From NCBI RefSeq assembly GCF_013349995.1, contig NZ_JABVXF010000017.1:1-64000 (forward strand): a stretch of DNA of 64,000 nt, given 5' to 3'. The notes beneath the pieces were generated by a model. That model worked only from the letters and a program-made list of their open reading frames with translations, was not told where the DNA came from and searched no databases. This DNA comes from Pseudoalteromonas sp. 0303. Lineage in GTDB: Bacteria > Pseudomonadota > Gammaproteobacteria > Enterobacterales > Alteromonadaceae. Positions 11,197-23,105 of this stretch are shown here, in pieces. Position 1 is the first letter of the stretch, and each line of letters begins with the position of its first letter. Both the position numbers and the translations under genes were made by a program.

Positions 11197-14043
11197 TTAA
11201 AACCTGACATTAACCCCAAAGGTAAATAGGCGCCCAGCGCTATCAAGTTTATGAACCTGATCAGAGCGAGAGATATAATGCCAGCCACGTTCATTGGTTA
11301 AGTTATTACCTGAAACATTTAAATTGATTGATTCAGTAATATCGTAACTAGCACTGAAGTCTAACTGGCCATAGTCTGCAACCCACTGCGGGCCGCCCCA
11401 CGCATCTGCATTTGCAACATATTCATCGCGCCAGTTATAGGCAAAACGTAATTGAAACTCATCCGTCTCGTAGTACACGACTGCGTTATAAGAATGCTCG
11501 GACATTCCTTGATAAGGAAGGCCAAGGCTTCTAAAGTCGTATTCAGGATGATCTTGAGGAACCTGATCATACCCTGAGTCAACATAGGTGTAGTTAAGTT
11601 GCACCCCTAAATTATTAAATGGCGCTGGTAGTAATTCCGTAAAGGCATGCTGATACGCAATCTCATAACCTTCAATGGTACCTCCACCGTCACCATTGAT
11701 AGATGACTGTACTTTGAAGGTTTCTCCATTGATATCTATTGATCCATTTTCACCATTTATGACAAATGACTCGATATCTTTATAAAAATAAACAGCAGTG
11801 AGTGCACCATTCTCAGAAAAATACCACTCAAGAGCTAAATCTGCTTGATTAGCACGAAGCGGTTCGAGTCCAGGATTTGAGGCGTGATATTCCATTTTAT
11901 TGAAGTTGATGTAACTCCAAGCCTTGAGTGATTGGATACTTGGGCGAGTAATTGCTTTTGAAGCTGTTGTTCTAAGTAATAAAGTATCTGTTAAATTTAG
12001 TTTTAGATTTAAACTTGGTAATACATCCGTATACGTATCCTCAAATTCCACAATATCTTGATAATCTTCAACTTTACCTTCGTAGCTTGGATTACCTTGT
12101 TTATCAGGAACAAATACAACTTTGTCTAAATTAAGTGAATAACCTTGGCTACCTACAGTTGTTTCAATAGCCCGAACACCTAAATTTAAAGCATAAGGAA
12201 AGCCAAAAACTTTGTCTTCTATATTCACGGATGCGTAAATTGCATTGGTTTGCTCATTTACTTCATATGAGTCTTTAGGGCGCGGAAGCGCTTTAATTAA
12301 CTGATTAGCAGCTTCCGGACTAATAGATTCATAAAATGCGAATAACTCATCGTAGTCAAAACGAGGCCACGGACTAGGGTGCTGACCGGGTTCACCTTTA
12401 AAGAAGTTCTCAAAGTCACCATCAATTAACACACTTTCAGGGAGTCTAAATAGGTCAAAGCCGTTAATATTTTCAACTGATGAGTAATCTACGCTGAAGT
12501 GATCATAACGTTCAGAATCAAGTTGCGCTCCAGCATTACTAAATGCACTGGCATTTTCTGACGAATTAACATTTGTAGTCTTCGTTTGATCACCAATATT
12601 TAAACCAAAATCGATTGATTTGATCCAATCAACATTTGGCATCCACTGTGCGTCAATACGAAGTTCATTTACGACATCTTTAACACCTGTTCCACTGTTA
12701 TAGCTGTAGTGGGCGCCAAAAGGAGAGTTCGCAGTTAGGTTAGGAGAAATTGATACATCAGGTAAAAGGTTATTACCTGATTTATCCAGCATAATTTCAT
12801 CAACAAAACCACGTGCTACAATGTATCTATTGTGACCATCATTTTTATTTTCTGAACTCGAGTGCGCAACATCAAATGCAACACTAAAGTTATCAGCAAC
12901 AAACCATTTTGCATTCACACCAACTTGATACGTTTCGGTAACTCGAGGCGACGATACATTAAGTATTTCAGCCATCGCTCCAGTACCAAATAAAGTCATT
13001 TTATTAACTAAACCCTCATCATTAAAACCAACATCTTTAACGCCAGGTATGCCTTCGGTCCAACTTTCATCATATGTAACAAACGAAATTTGCGACTCTG
13101 TTGCATCCGTTTTATATGATGAATAAATGCTATCAAAATTCATTTCAAAGTCAGAGTTCGGGATCCATTGTAATGCTAAACTTCCGCCAATACGCTCACG
13201 AGTATCTTCTTGGTTACCATAACGCATATAGCCAGGTATGATTGAGCCCCACTCGTTATCAACTAACGGATCAAATGCCCCATCACCATTCACATCTTGG
13301 CGAACCGTAATATCTGACTCCGTTGTTTCATTCCAAAAGCCTTCACCTTCATAACTGTCGATCCTTAAAGTTCGCTCAGAATAAACTGCAGTGAAAAGGG
13401 CACCAAATGTGTCGTCGAAAAACGTGTCGCTTAATAGAAATGAAGCTTGAGGTGTTACATCTTCGGTTCGATCTTCGTAAATACCTTTTATAGAACCTGA
13501 TGCCGTGAAGCCATCAAAATCCATCGGTCTTCGTGTTTTGATATTAATAACAGATCCAATTCCCCCTTCTTGAGTGTGTGCAACGGGAGACTTATATACT
13601 TCAACGCCACCTAACAGCTCAGCTGCAATCAAGTCGTAATTAAAGTCACGGCTACTATGCTCTGAAGCCATACGTCGGCCATTTATGGTTGTAATGTTAT
13701 AGTCCCCACCTAAACCACGCACTGTGACATTTTGCCCTTCTCCGGCATTACGCGTAATCGTAATACCCGAAATGCGTTGTAATGCTTCGGCTACGTTTTG
13801 GTCAGGAAACTTACCGATATCTTCAGCAACAATTGCATCAACAACCTGTATTGAGTTTTGCTTAATAAATAAAGATTCTTTCAAACTGTTACGAATACCG
13901 CGAACTTCAATTACCTCAACAGCATCATCGTCAGTCTCTTTTAGTTGTGGGTCTTGCTCATTTGCCGCTAATGCGACTGCTGAGGAGGTCGAAAGTATCG
14001 AACCTATGAGCAAGCTTAGGTACTTCTTATTGTAATTTACCAT
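11197..14043 (-). CDS. TonB-dependent receptor, carbohydrate-type (TIGR01782-like)
   Basis: A 948-residue outer-membrane receptor. It has a Sec signal peptide (cleavage after AVALA, about residue 27), a TonB-box-like stretch (VEVIEVRG), a plug domain (RNSLKESLFIKQNSIQVVDAI, DIGKFPDQNVAEALQRI, VRGLGGDYN, INGRRM) and a long beta-barrel ending in Phe. The RNSL...K...I.DAI.AEDIGKFPD..VAEALQR signature marks the subfamily common in Caulobacter and marine gammaproteobacteria and often found with carbohydrate-degradation genes. It is the first gene of a leftward series with two DUF3472 lipoproteins (gap of about 70 bp) and is divergent from the beta-galactosidase. The likely role is uptake of oligosaccharides released at the surface. 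Confidence 0.93.
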   Translation of the reverse strand: MVNYNKKYLSLLIGSILSTSSAVALAANEQDPQLKETDDDAVEVIEVRGIRNSLKESLFIKQNSIQVVDAIVAEDIGKFPDQNVAEALQRISGITITRNAGEGQNVTVRGLGGDYNITTINGRRMASEHSSRDFNYDLIAAELLGGVEVYKSPVAHTQEGGIGSVINIKTRRPMDFDGFTASGSIKGIYEDRTEDVTPQASFLLSDTFFDDTFGALFTAVYSERTLRIDSYEGEGFWNETTESDITVRQDVNGDGAFDPLVDNEWGSIIPGYMRYGNQEDTRERIGGSLALQWIPNSDFEMNFDSIYSSYKTDATESQISFVTYDESWTEGIPGVKDVGFNDEGLVNKMTLFGTGAMAEILNVSSPRVTETYQVGVNAKWFVADNFSVAFDVAHSSSENKNDGHNRYIVARGFVDEIMLDKSGNNLLPDVSISPNLTANSPFGAHYSYNSGTGVKDVVNELRIDAQWMPNVDWIKSIDFGLNIGDQTKTTNVNSSENASAFSNAGAQLDSERYDHFSVDYSSVENINGFDLFRLPESVLIDGDFENFFKGEPGQHPSPWPRFDYDELFAFYESISPEAANQLIKALPRPKDSYEVNEQTNAIYASVNIEDKVFGFPYALNLGVRAIETTVGSQGYSLNLDKVVFVPDKQGNPSYEGKVEDYQDIVEFEDTYTDVLPSLNLKLNLTDTLLLRTTASKAITRPSIQSLKAWSYINFNKMEYHASNPGLEPLRANQADLALEWYFSENGALTAVYFYKDIESFVINGENGSIDINGETFKVQSSINGDGGGTIEGYEIAYQHAFTELLPAPFNNLGVQLNYTYVDSGYDQVPQDHPEYDFRSLGLPYQGMSEHSYNAVVYYETDEFQLRFAYNWRDEYVANADAWGGPQWVADYGQLDFSASYDITESINLNVSGNNLTNERGWHYISRSDQVHKLDSAGRLFTFGVNVRF

Positions 14044-17604
<3,561 letters not shown>

Positions 17605-17611
17605 AATGTTG

Positions 17612-17637
17612 GATAAGGGCTCTTTTGAGCCCTTATC
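17612..17637. terminator. Bidirectional terminator between beta-galactosidase and DUF3472 gene
   Basis: A perfect 11-bp stem, GATAAGGGCTC with GAGCCCTTATC, closes a TTTT loop, with T-rich flanks. It sits eight bases after the beta-galactosidase stop and 16 bases from the stop of the convergent gene. Confidence 0.85.
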
Positions 17638-17653
17638 TCTTATATGGTATCAA

Positions 17654-19648
17654 TTACTTATAAACAGCAATCTCTGCTGCACTTGCCCAAATGCGACCAT
17701 TAATTTCACTTTGTGCGACTAAACGAATATACCGTGCAGTAACAGGTGCAAACTGTGTTTGCTTGATTTGTGTATTCGCAGCCCATGTACCAACAGCGAT
17801 GGGTGAGCCAAAGTTGATACCATCGTCACTCACATACACCTCATAGTCTGCAATAGTGCCGTTTACGCCAATGGTTCTTGGTAGATAGGTGATTTTTGAA
17901 AAGCTTTGCGGGTTACCTAAGTCTATATCAACCGAGTGAGGGTACTCAGGCACTGTGCTGCCAGACCAATTCGTGTGCCAAATGGTGGCTGGATTATTAT
18001 CAAAGGCGTAGATAATTTCTTCGCCAAGCTCTGCCTGCGAGTCGCTACTCACAACAAAGCTCGAACTATCAAGTTTTCCAGTGTGATATAGCTCAATCTC
18101 TGCCGCACTTGCCCATATATTCGCGTTTACTTCTGACAAGCCAACCAATTTTATAAAGCGCGTTTGCGTATTATTAAGTGCAACCACTTTGCCTTGTTTG
18201 CTGGCATCCCAAGTACCCGTAGCAACTAATTCATCATAGATTACACCATCATGACTTACATACACTTCATAGTCTGCAATTGATCCATTTTCGCCCACAG
18301 CGCGTGGCGTATAATGAAGCTCTGATAACTCATAGTGTTTACCAAGATCAATGATGACATCGTGAGGGTAACTAGGCACTTGTGGAGTTGACCAACTGGT
18401 GTGCCACAGCGTGGTTTTGTCTCCATCAAATGCGTTTGCCAATTCATGATAAGGCTCTGATTGCGAGTTAGAACTTACCGTCAATGTGGCGCTGTCGATC
18501 AGGTAGTGTTGTGCTGACGTATTATCAATCGTGACAGTCGCTGAGTGCGAAACTGTTCGACCGAAAATATCTTCGAGGGTAATGATAACGTTGTCATTTT
18601 CACTCGCAATAATATCTACTTGGCGCTTTTCTGGCTGGCTTGCTGATGCAACGAGTACGTTGTTTATCATCACAGAATAGCTAAATTGAGGTGTGCTCGT
18701 TTGCGGCACTTGCCAACTTACGCTTCGCGTAGTGGCATCAGTGATGGTGAACTCAATATTAGGTTGATTGGGGGTATCCGCTACATTGTTTCTTGTTAAC
18801 GGAAAAAGTGAATTTCTCCCGCAAAACGCTGTCAAGTTACCATATGCATCCGTACAGGTTTGATTGCTAATACTTAACGTAGGTGAGGTTGTCCCGCCAG
18901 TTGTCATAGTAAAATAACTTGGGTTTGCGCTTGCATCATAGTTATTGTCGTAATTACGTTTTGGTTGGTGTTGGACAACACTAAAATTTGCAGAATCAAA
19001 GCCAATCCAGCTACCATTTTCGAGCTTTTTATGGCCATTTTTGAGCCTCACAGTTCTCGCGTTTTCGCCGCTATACCACCAATCTTCAACAAATGACCCT
19101 GTTGTCGTTTCAAAACGTACATCAGCTACAGGGTAATCCATGGTCACCAAGTGCGACCATTCTCCAGCAGCCTGATCATGCACCCAATAGCCGAAATGAG
19201 TATGTGAACCTACCGGCCATGCCTTTGCCACTAAGGTATACCATTGGTTAGCTTGCCACCCTAAATCAAAGTTCCATGTTTTTAGCCCTGTACCCTCACC
19301 GCCAAAATTTTCAGATTCAGTACCATGACCAAGATAGCGGGCTACAATTGGCTTTGAAGAGCTGCGCGGATCCCATATGGAAAATATGTAATTGCGGCCA
19401 TCAGGGTGATCTTGTATGCCAGCATAGCCCCCACCTTCCATGCCCGCATTCCAGTTAAGCACTGAATAATAGGTGTACTTAGTAAGTCCATTGCTAGGCA
19501 CATACACATCCTGCATGATCGTGTTACCGCGACCTACATCATTAAAGTTAAACCAAATCGACGCGGCCCTGTCTTCAACCGTATTAGCCAGGACACTCCA
19601 ACTACTCAACATACCGACTACTGCCAATTTTATTGTCATTTTTCTCAT
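17654..19648 (-). CDS. Secreted DUF3472 protein with two F5/8 type C modules
   Basis: The start is set at ATG 19648 because CAGGAG lies seven bases upstream and the product then begins with a clean signal peptide (MRKMTIKLAVVGMLSSWSVLA); a longer frame to 19711 lacks this support. The 664-residue product has a DUF3472 domain (about 25-240) nearly matching the first half of the 958-residue lipoprotein (shared [20 protein letters not shown]), a short linker domain, and two F5/8 type C modules (about 385-525 and 530-664). It has no lipobox, so it is probably periplasmic or secreted. It converges on the beta-galactosidase gene. The two paralogues differ by the PPC-like domain and one binding module, suggesting duplication and specialisation in the same locus. 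Enzymatic function unknown. Confidence 0.85.
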   Translation of the reverse strand: MRKMTIKLAVVGMLSSWSVLANTVEDRAASIWFNFNDVGRGNTIMQDVYVPSNGLTKYTYYSVLNWNAGMEGGGYAGIQDHPDGRNYIFSIWDPRSSSKPIVARYLGHGTESENFGGEGTGLKTWNFDLGWQANQWYTLVAKAWPVGSHTHFGYWVHDQAAGEWSHLVTMDYPVADVRFETTTGSFVEDWWYSGENARTVRLKNGHKKLENGSWIGFDSANFSVVQHQPKRNYDNNYDASANPSYFTMTTGGTTSPTLSISNQTCTDAYGNLTAFCGRNSLFPLTRNNVADTPNQPNIEFTITDATTRSVSWQVPQTSTPQFSYSVMINNVLVASASQPEKRQVDIIASENDNVIITLEDIFGRTVSHSATVTIDNTSAQHYLIDSATLTVSSNSQSEPYHELANAFDGDKTTLWHTSWSTPQVPSYPHDVIIDLGKHYELSELHYTPRAVGENGSIADYEVYVSHDGVIYDELVATGTWDASKQGKVVALNNTQTRFIKLVGLSEVNANIWASAAEIELYHTGKLDSSSFVVSSDSQAELGEEIIYAFDNNPATIWHTNWSGSTVPEYPHSVDIDLGNPQSFSKITYLPRTIGVNGTIADYEVYVSDDGINFGSPIAVGTWAANTQIKQTQFAPVTARYIRLVAQSEINGRIWASAAEIAVYK

Positions 19649-19950
19649 GCTAGCTCCTGTAAGTGATAAAAGTTTATTTCTAGATTCTGTGGACTTATCC
19701 TTTAGTAGCAATAAAGAACCAAAAAATATAAACCACCAAGTAATTAAGGTTCAAAAACGAAAGAATCGCAAATAAAAAACATAAAATGAAAAACATCGAA
19801 TTAAAATGAAATTAATTGAAAGTCAATAACAACATAGGAATGAGTGAAAACGCCGTATGAAGGATAGTGAAAAATGTATTTCTTGATTTTTATAAGGCGA
19901 AGTGGCATGAAGGTTAAAATACACTATGAAAAGTGCATTTATTAATACCT
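19649..19950. other. AT-rich intergenic region upstream of the DUF3472 gene
   Basis: No gene is seen. ATGAAATTAATTGAAA (19806-19821) resembles the repeated motif upstream of the beta-galactosidase at 14 of 16 positions, but the region is so AT-rich that chance is plausible. The promoter of the leftward DUF3472 gene should lie here; no clear -35/-10 pair was identified. Confidence 0.3.
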
Positions 19951-20343
19951 TTAGGTAAGAGCTGATTTTATAGCTTCATAATCATGGGAGGTTATTTCAT
20001 GGCTGTTTCCAACACAATCTTTGAAATACATTGAATAAGTAACACCGTGGTCAGCAACAAATGTTTTAATATCAAACTGAGCGAGATGCTCAAGCCATGC
20101 TAAAAACTGTTCTGCATTTGCGCCAAAGGCAATACCTTTGCTTCTACCGTCTGCTTCAAAGAGTGCTAAACGAATTGTCTTTGCTTGGTCTTCTAAAGTT
20201 AAAGGCCCTTTTCCTTCATCCCAAAAAGCAAGCTCTGGTACAACATTAAAGCCAAGTACTTGCTGATACCACTTTAGAGCAGCCGCTAAATCATCAACAT
20301 TTAAGTGGCAATGATCAACACCACGTAAAGATGGAATAGCCAT
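19951..20343 (-). CDS. VOC-family (glyoxalase/dioxygenase-like) protein
   Basis: About 130 residues, a single vicinal-oxygen-chelate domain. It begins with the typical strand DHCHLNVDDLAAALKWYQQVLGF and ends with the paired segment YSMYFKDCVGNSHEITSHD, whose Glu is a usual metal ligand together with an early His. ATG at 20343 is preferred: GGTGAG sits just upstream, whereas the longer frame begins with TTG inside the preceding gene. It follows the HD-domain gene by one base, so they form an operon. The substrate cannot be told; VOC proteins include lactoylglutathione lyases, dioxygenases and resistance proteins. Confidence 0.8.
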   Translation of the reverse strand: MAIPSLRGVDHCHLNVDDLAAALKWYQQVLGFNVVPELAFWDEGKGPLTLEDQAKTIRLALFEADGRSKGIAFGANAEQFLAWLEHLAQFDIKTFVADHGVTYSMYFKDCVGNSHEITSHDYEAIKSALT

Positions 20344-20344
20344 G

Positions 20345-20992
20345 TTACTCACCAATTTCGGTTTTTAACTGCTCTAAAAATTCGAGCATGTAAGCTGTAC
20401 GTCTTTCGGCTTCATCTTTTGCTGATGGCGTGTTCATACTCTCGCTAATGTGCAACAACTTAATGAAAAAATGATCGAGGGTGTATTTTGTATCGTCAGG
20501 TTCGCGGTTTAAGCAAAATGGGTCGTCTTTATGATACAAGTAGCGACCAATTGAGCCCCCTACTTTCATACAGCGACTCACACCAATTGCACCTAATGCA
20601 TCCATTCGATCTGCATCCTGCACAATTTGCGCTTCGACACTTTGGACTTTGATATTGGCACTAAAGCTATGTGCCGCAATAGCATGATGAATAGCACTAA
20701 AATACTGCTCAGGATAATTAATTGAAGCTAAAAAGCTTAACGCCTTATCTGCAGCCATGGTCGATGCTTTTGCCCTGTCTGGGTGGTTTTTAGCAACCGC
20801 AACACAATCATGTAACCAAGCTGCGGGTAACACCACAGCCATTTCTGCCTGCTCGGCAATACATAATTGTTTTGCAACCCTCACTACTCGCTCAATATGA
20901 CTAATATCGTGTGCGACATCGGCATGGAGTAAAGACAAAATAAAGTCTCGACACTGAGTTTCTAAAGCTGCAAAGTCTATTTCTGGCTGCAT
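20345..20992 (-). CDS. HD-domain phosphohydrolase (YedJ-like)
   Basis: A 215-residue cytoplasmic protein with metal-binding motifs of the HD superfamily: DISHIERV (first His), WLHDC (HD pair) and QDADRMDALGAIG, the last typical of the YedJ group. YedJ-like proteins are predicted metal-dependent phosphohydrolases of nucleotides, with unknown physiological substrate. It overlaps no other gene and is transcribed with the VOC protein that follows. It is divergent from rlmI. Confidence 0.82.
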   Translation of the reverse strand: MQPEIDFAALETQCRDFILSLLHADVAHDISHIERVVRVAKQLCIAEQAEMAVVLPAAWLHDCVAVAKNHPDRAKASTMAADKALSFLASINYPEQYFSAIHHAIAAHSFSANIKVQSVEAQIVQDADRMDALGAIGVSRCMKVGGSIGRYLYHKDDPFCLNREPDDTKYTLDHFFIKLLHISESMNTPSAKDEAERRTAYMLEFLEQLKTEIGE

Positions 20993-21127
20993 ATACTGGC
21001 TATCACCATTAACTGATTGAAATTATGCTTACTTTAGCGTGCTTACTGGATTTGTTCAAAACATTCATTGTATGTTTGCCAGTGCTTCATTAAACTATGC
21101 CCCCTTTTGTTTGACGCGAGAATCCCT

Positions 21128-22318
21128 ATGTCATCTGCTATTTACCTGCAAGCTGGACGAGAAAAATCATTAAAAAGAAAACACCCTTGGGTGTTCTCTA
21201 AAGCCATTAAAAAAGTAAAAGGTAAGCCAGGACTAGGTGACACTGTCACTATCTATGACAATGACGGTAAGTTTTTAGCGATTGCAGCTTACAGCCCGCA
21301 ATCGCAAATTCGTGCTCGCGTATGGAGCTTCGATCAAAACGAAATCATTGACCAAGCATTTTTTGAAAAACGTTTGCGCCGTGCCTATGCTGCGCGCGAA
21401 CAGGTGATCAGCGAAGGCGGCTTAACAGGTTTTCGTTTAAGTGCTGCTGAGTCTGACTACTTGCCAGGCATCACTATCGATAAATTTGATAATGTACTGG
21501 TGTGCCAACTGCTTAGTGCCGGTGCAGAGCGCCATAAAGGTGAAATTGTTGCTGCACTTATGGCCATTTTCCCAGGCTGCGATATTTATGAACGTTCGGA
21601 CGTTGATGTTCGTACAAAAGAAGGCCTTGAGCCAATCAAGGGCCTACTTTGGGGTAAAGAACCAACAGAGCCAGTCATCATTGAAGAAAATGGCTTAAAA
21701 CTCGAAGTAGACATTCTTGAAGGCCACAAAACTGGCTTTTACTTAGATCAACGTGATAGCCGTGCAGCTCTTGAGCGCTTCGTTAAAGGCAAAACAGTAT
21801 TAAACTGCTTTAGCTACACAGGTACTTTCTCGCTTTATGCTTTGCGTGGCGGTTGTAAGCACGTTACTAACGTCGATGTGTCACAGCCAGCACTTGATAC
21901 CGCTAAGCGTAACGTTGAGCATAACAACCTTGATTTATCTAAAGTTGATTTCGTGAAACAAGATGTCTTTAAGTTATTGCGCCAATACCGTGATGAAGGT
22001 GTGCAATTTGATACTATCGTTATGGATCCACCAAAATTTGCTGACAACAAAGCGCAACTAACCGGTGCATGTCGTGGTTATAAAGATATTAATATGATTG
22101 CGATGCAAATCTTAAAACCAGGTGGAACCTTACTCACTTTCTCGTGCTCTGGGTTAATGGAACAAAATTTATTTCAAAAAGTGGTTGCGGATGCTGCCCT
22201 TGATGCAGGTAAAGACTTGTTGATCATGGAACGATTAAACCAAGCTGCCGACCACCCAATTGCTGGCAGCTACCCAGAAGGCTTTTATCTTAAAGGCCTG
22301 ATCTGTAAGGTTTACTAG
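21128..22318 (+). CDS. rlmI: 23S rRNA m5C1962 methyltransferase RlmI
   Basis: From ATG 21128 the product is 396 residues, the length of E. coli RlmI (396); a longer frame from 21068 adds an implausible tail. The N-terminus is a PUA domain ([22 protein letters not shown]). The C-terminal Rossmann methyltransferase has [24 protein letters not shown] (SAM-binding) and the catalytic-loop motif [10 protein letters not shown], plus a conserved Cys in TFSCSG. It methylates C1962 of 23S rRNA using SAM. Its end overlaps the stop of the PilZ gene on the other strand by four bases. Confidence 0.95.
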   Translation: MSSAIYLQAGREKSLKRKHPWVFSKAIKKVKGKPGLGDTVTIYDNDGKFLAIAAYSPQSQIRARVWSFDQNEIIDQAFFEKRLRRAYAAREQVISEGGLTGFRLSAAESDYLPGITIDKFDNVLVCQLLSAGAERHKGEIVAALMAIFPGCDIYERSDVDVRTKEGLEPIKGLLWGKEPTEPVIIEENGLKLEVDILEGHKTGFYLDQRDSRAALERFVKGKTVLNCFSYTGTFSLYALRGGCKHVTNVDVSQPALDTAKRNVEHNNLDLSKVDFVKQDVFKLLRQYRDEGVQFDTIVMDPPKFADNKAQLTGACRGYKDINMIAMQILKPGGTLLTFSCSGLMEQNLFQKVVADAALDAGKDLLIMERLNQAADHPIAGSYPEGFYLKGLICKVY

Positions 22319-22611
22319 TTAAAACTTACAATTTCTAAACCGGCACTCAAGGAGCCATCTTGCTCCTTGGTTGCTCGAATCACACGGGCTGTCGCATCAA
22401 ATGAAGTAATCGCCGTGCTAGTCGAGGCAATTAACACCCGATACAGACTGCCTATTTCTAAAACTTCATCAAGGTGAATTGCCAGCCCTGTTGCACTTAA
22501 ATCAGTGCACATAGCCTGAATTTCTTCACCATTAACAACATCTAATGGGATCAGTTTTGCAGGGGTATGAATTTGCATGCGGCGAAAGTCGCGTTTCTCC
22601 TCATGAAACAT
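22315..22611 (-). CDS. Small PilZ-domain c-di-GMP-binding protein
   Basis: A 98-residue protein that is only a PilZ domain. RDFRRMQI supplies the RxxxR-type c-di-GMP motif near residue 7 and DLSATGLAI supplies the (D/N)xSxxG motif near residue 38, so ligand binding is expected. The start has an excellent ribosome-binding site (GGAGG, five bases upstream). It lies eight bases after a stand-alone receiver protein, forming a two-gene c-di-GMP/phospho-signalling unit whose target is unknown. Confidence 0.85.
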   Translation of the reverse strand: MFHEEKRDFRRMQIHTPAKLIPLDVVNGEEIQAMCTDLSATGLAIHLDEVLEIGSLYRVLIASTSTAITSFDATARVIRATKEQDGSLSAGLEIVSFN

Positions 22612-22619
22612 ATGGCCTC

Positions 22620-23033
22620 CTATACCAGTGTTTTTATTTTCTCTATTAATGTTTTAACAGAAAAAGGCTTCACTACATAGGCGTCGCACCCGGCATCAAA
22701 CCCCGCTTTTTGTTCAAGCTCGGTTTCAAGGCCAGACACCATGACAACAGGAATCTGCTCTGTTTCTGGGGTGTTTTTTAGTAAGCGGCAAGTATCATAA
22801 CCATCTAAACCCGGCATACACACATCGAGTAGTATAGCATCTGGCGGCTCTGCAATGGCTGAAGTTAAACACGATGCGCCTGAGTTTGCATAACTTAATG
22901 AAAACTCATCCCCAAGGCTTGCTTTGAGCATTTCAAAATTAAAATATTCATCATCGACGACCAAAATGGTTGGACGCGGTCGATTTACCGTACGCTCAGG
23001 AACTGAGATCGGTCTTTCCTTTTCAATGCCCAC
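22620..23033 (-). CDS. Stand-alone response-regulator receiver protein
   Basis: A single receiver domain with the acidic pair in LVVDDEYFNF, phospho-acceptor Asp in AILLDVCMPGLDGYD, and Lys in VVKPF. No output domain is present. GTG at 23033 is taken as the start because AAAGGAG lies five bases upstream; ATG codons at 23051 and 23096 are in frame but the first has no spaced ribosome-binding site and the second has AGGA directly against it. The product is then 137 residues. It sits between hrpA and the PilZ gene on the same strand. It may shuttle phosphate or bind a partner; the receiver resembles that of the HD-GYP regulator near 6 kb. Confidence 0.85.
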   Translation of the reverse strand: MGIEKERPISVPERTVNRPRPTILVVDDEYFNFEMLKASLGDEFSLSYANSGASCLTSAIAEPPDAILLDVCMPGLDGYDTCRLLKNTPETEQIPVVMVSGLETELEQKAGFDAGCDAYVVKPFSVKTLIEKIKTLV

Positions 23034-23105
23034 ATAATCTCCTTTTAGCATCTGTGTTTGTAACTTAAAGCAAAGAGGCGCTAACCTATTGCCCATTCCT
23101 TAGTA

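Noticed and set aside
19649..19711. Longer N-terminus for the DUF3472 protein from 19711
   Set aside because: It would bury the signal peptide 21 residues in, and the internal ATG has an ideal AGGAG site.
21068..21127. Longer start of rlmI
   Set aside because: The length and N-terminal PUA domain match RlmI from ATG 21128; the extra residues are unlike the family.
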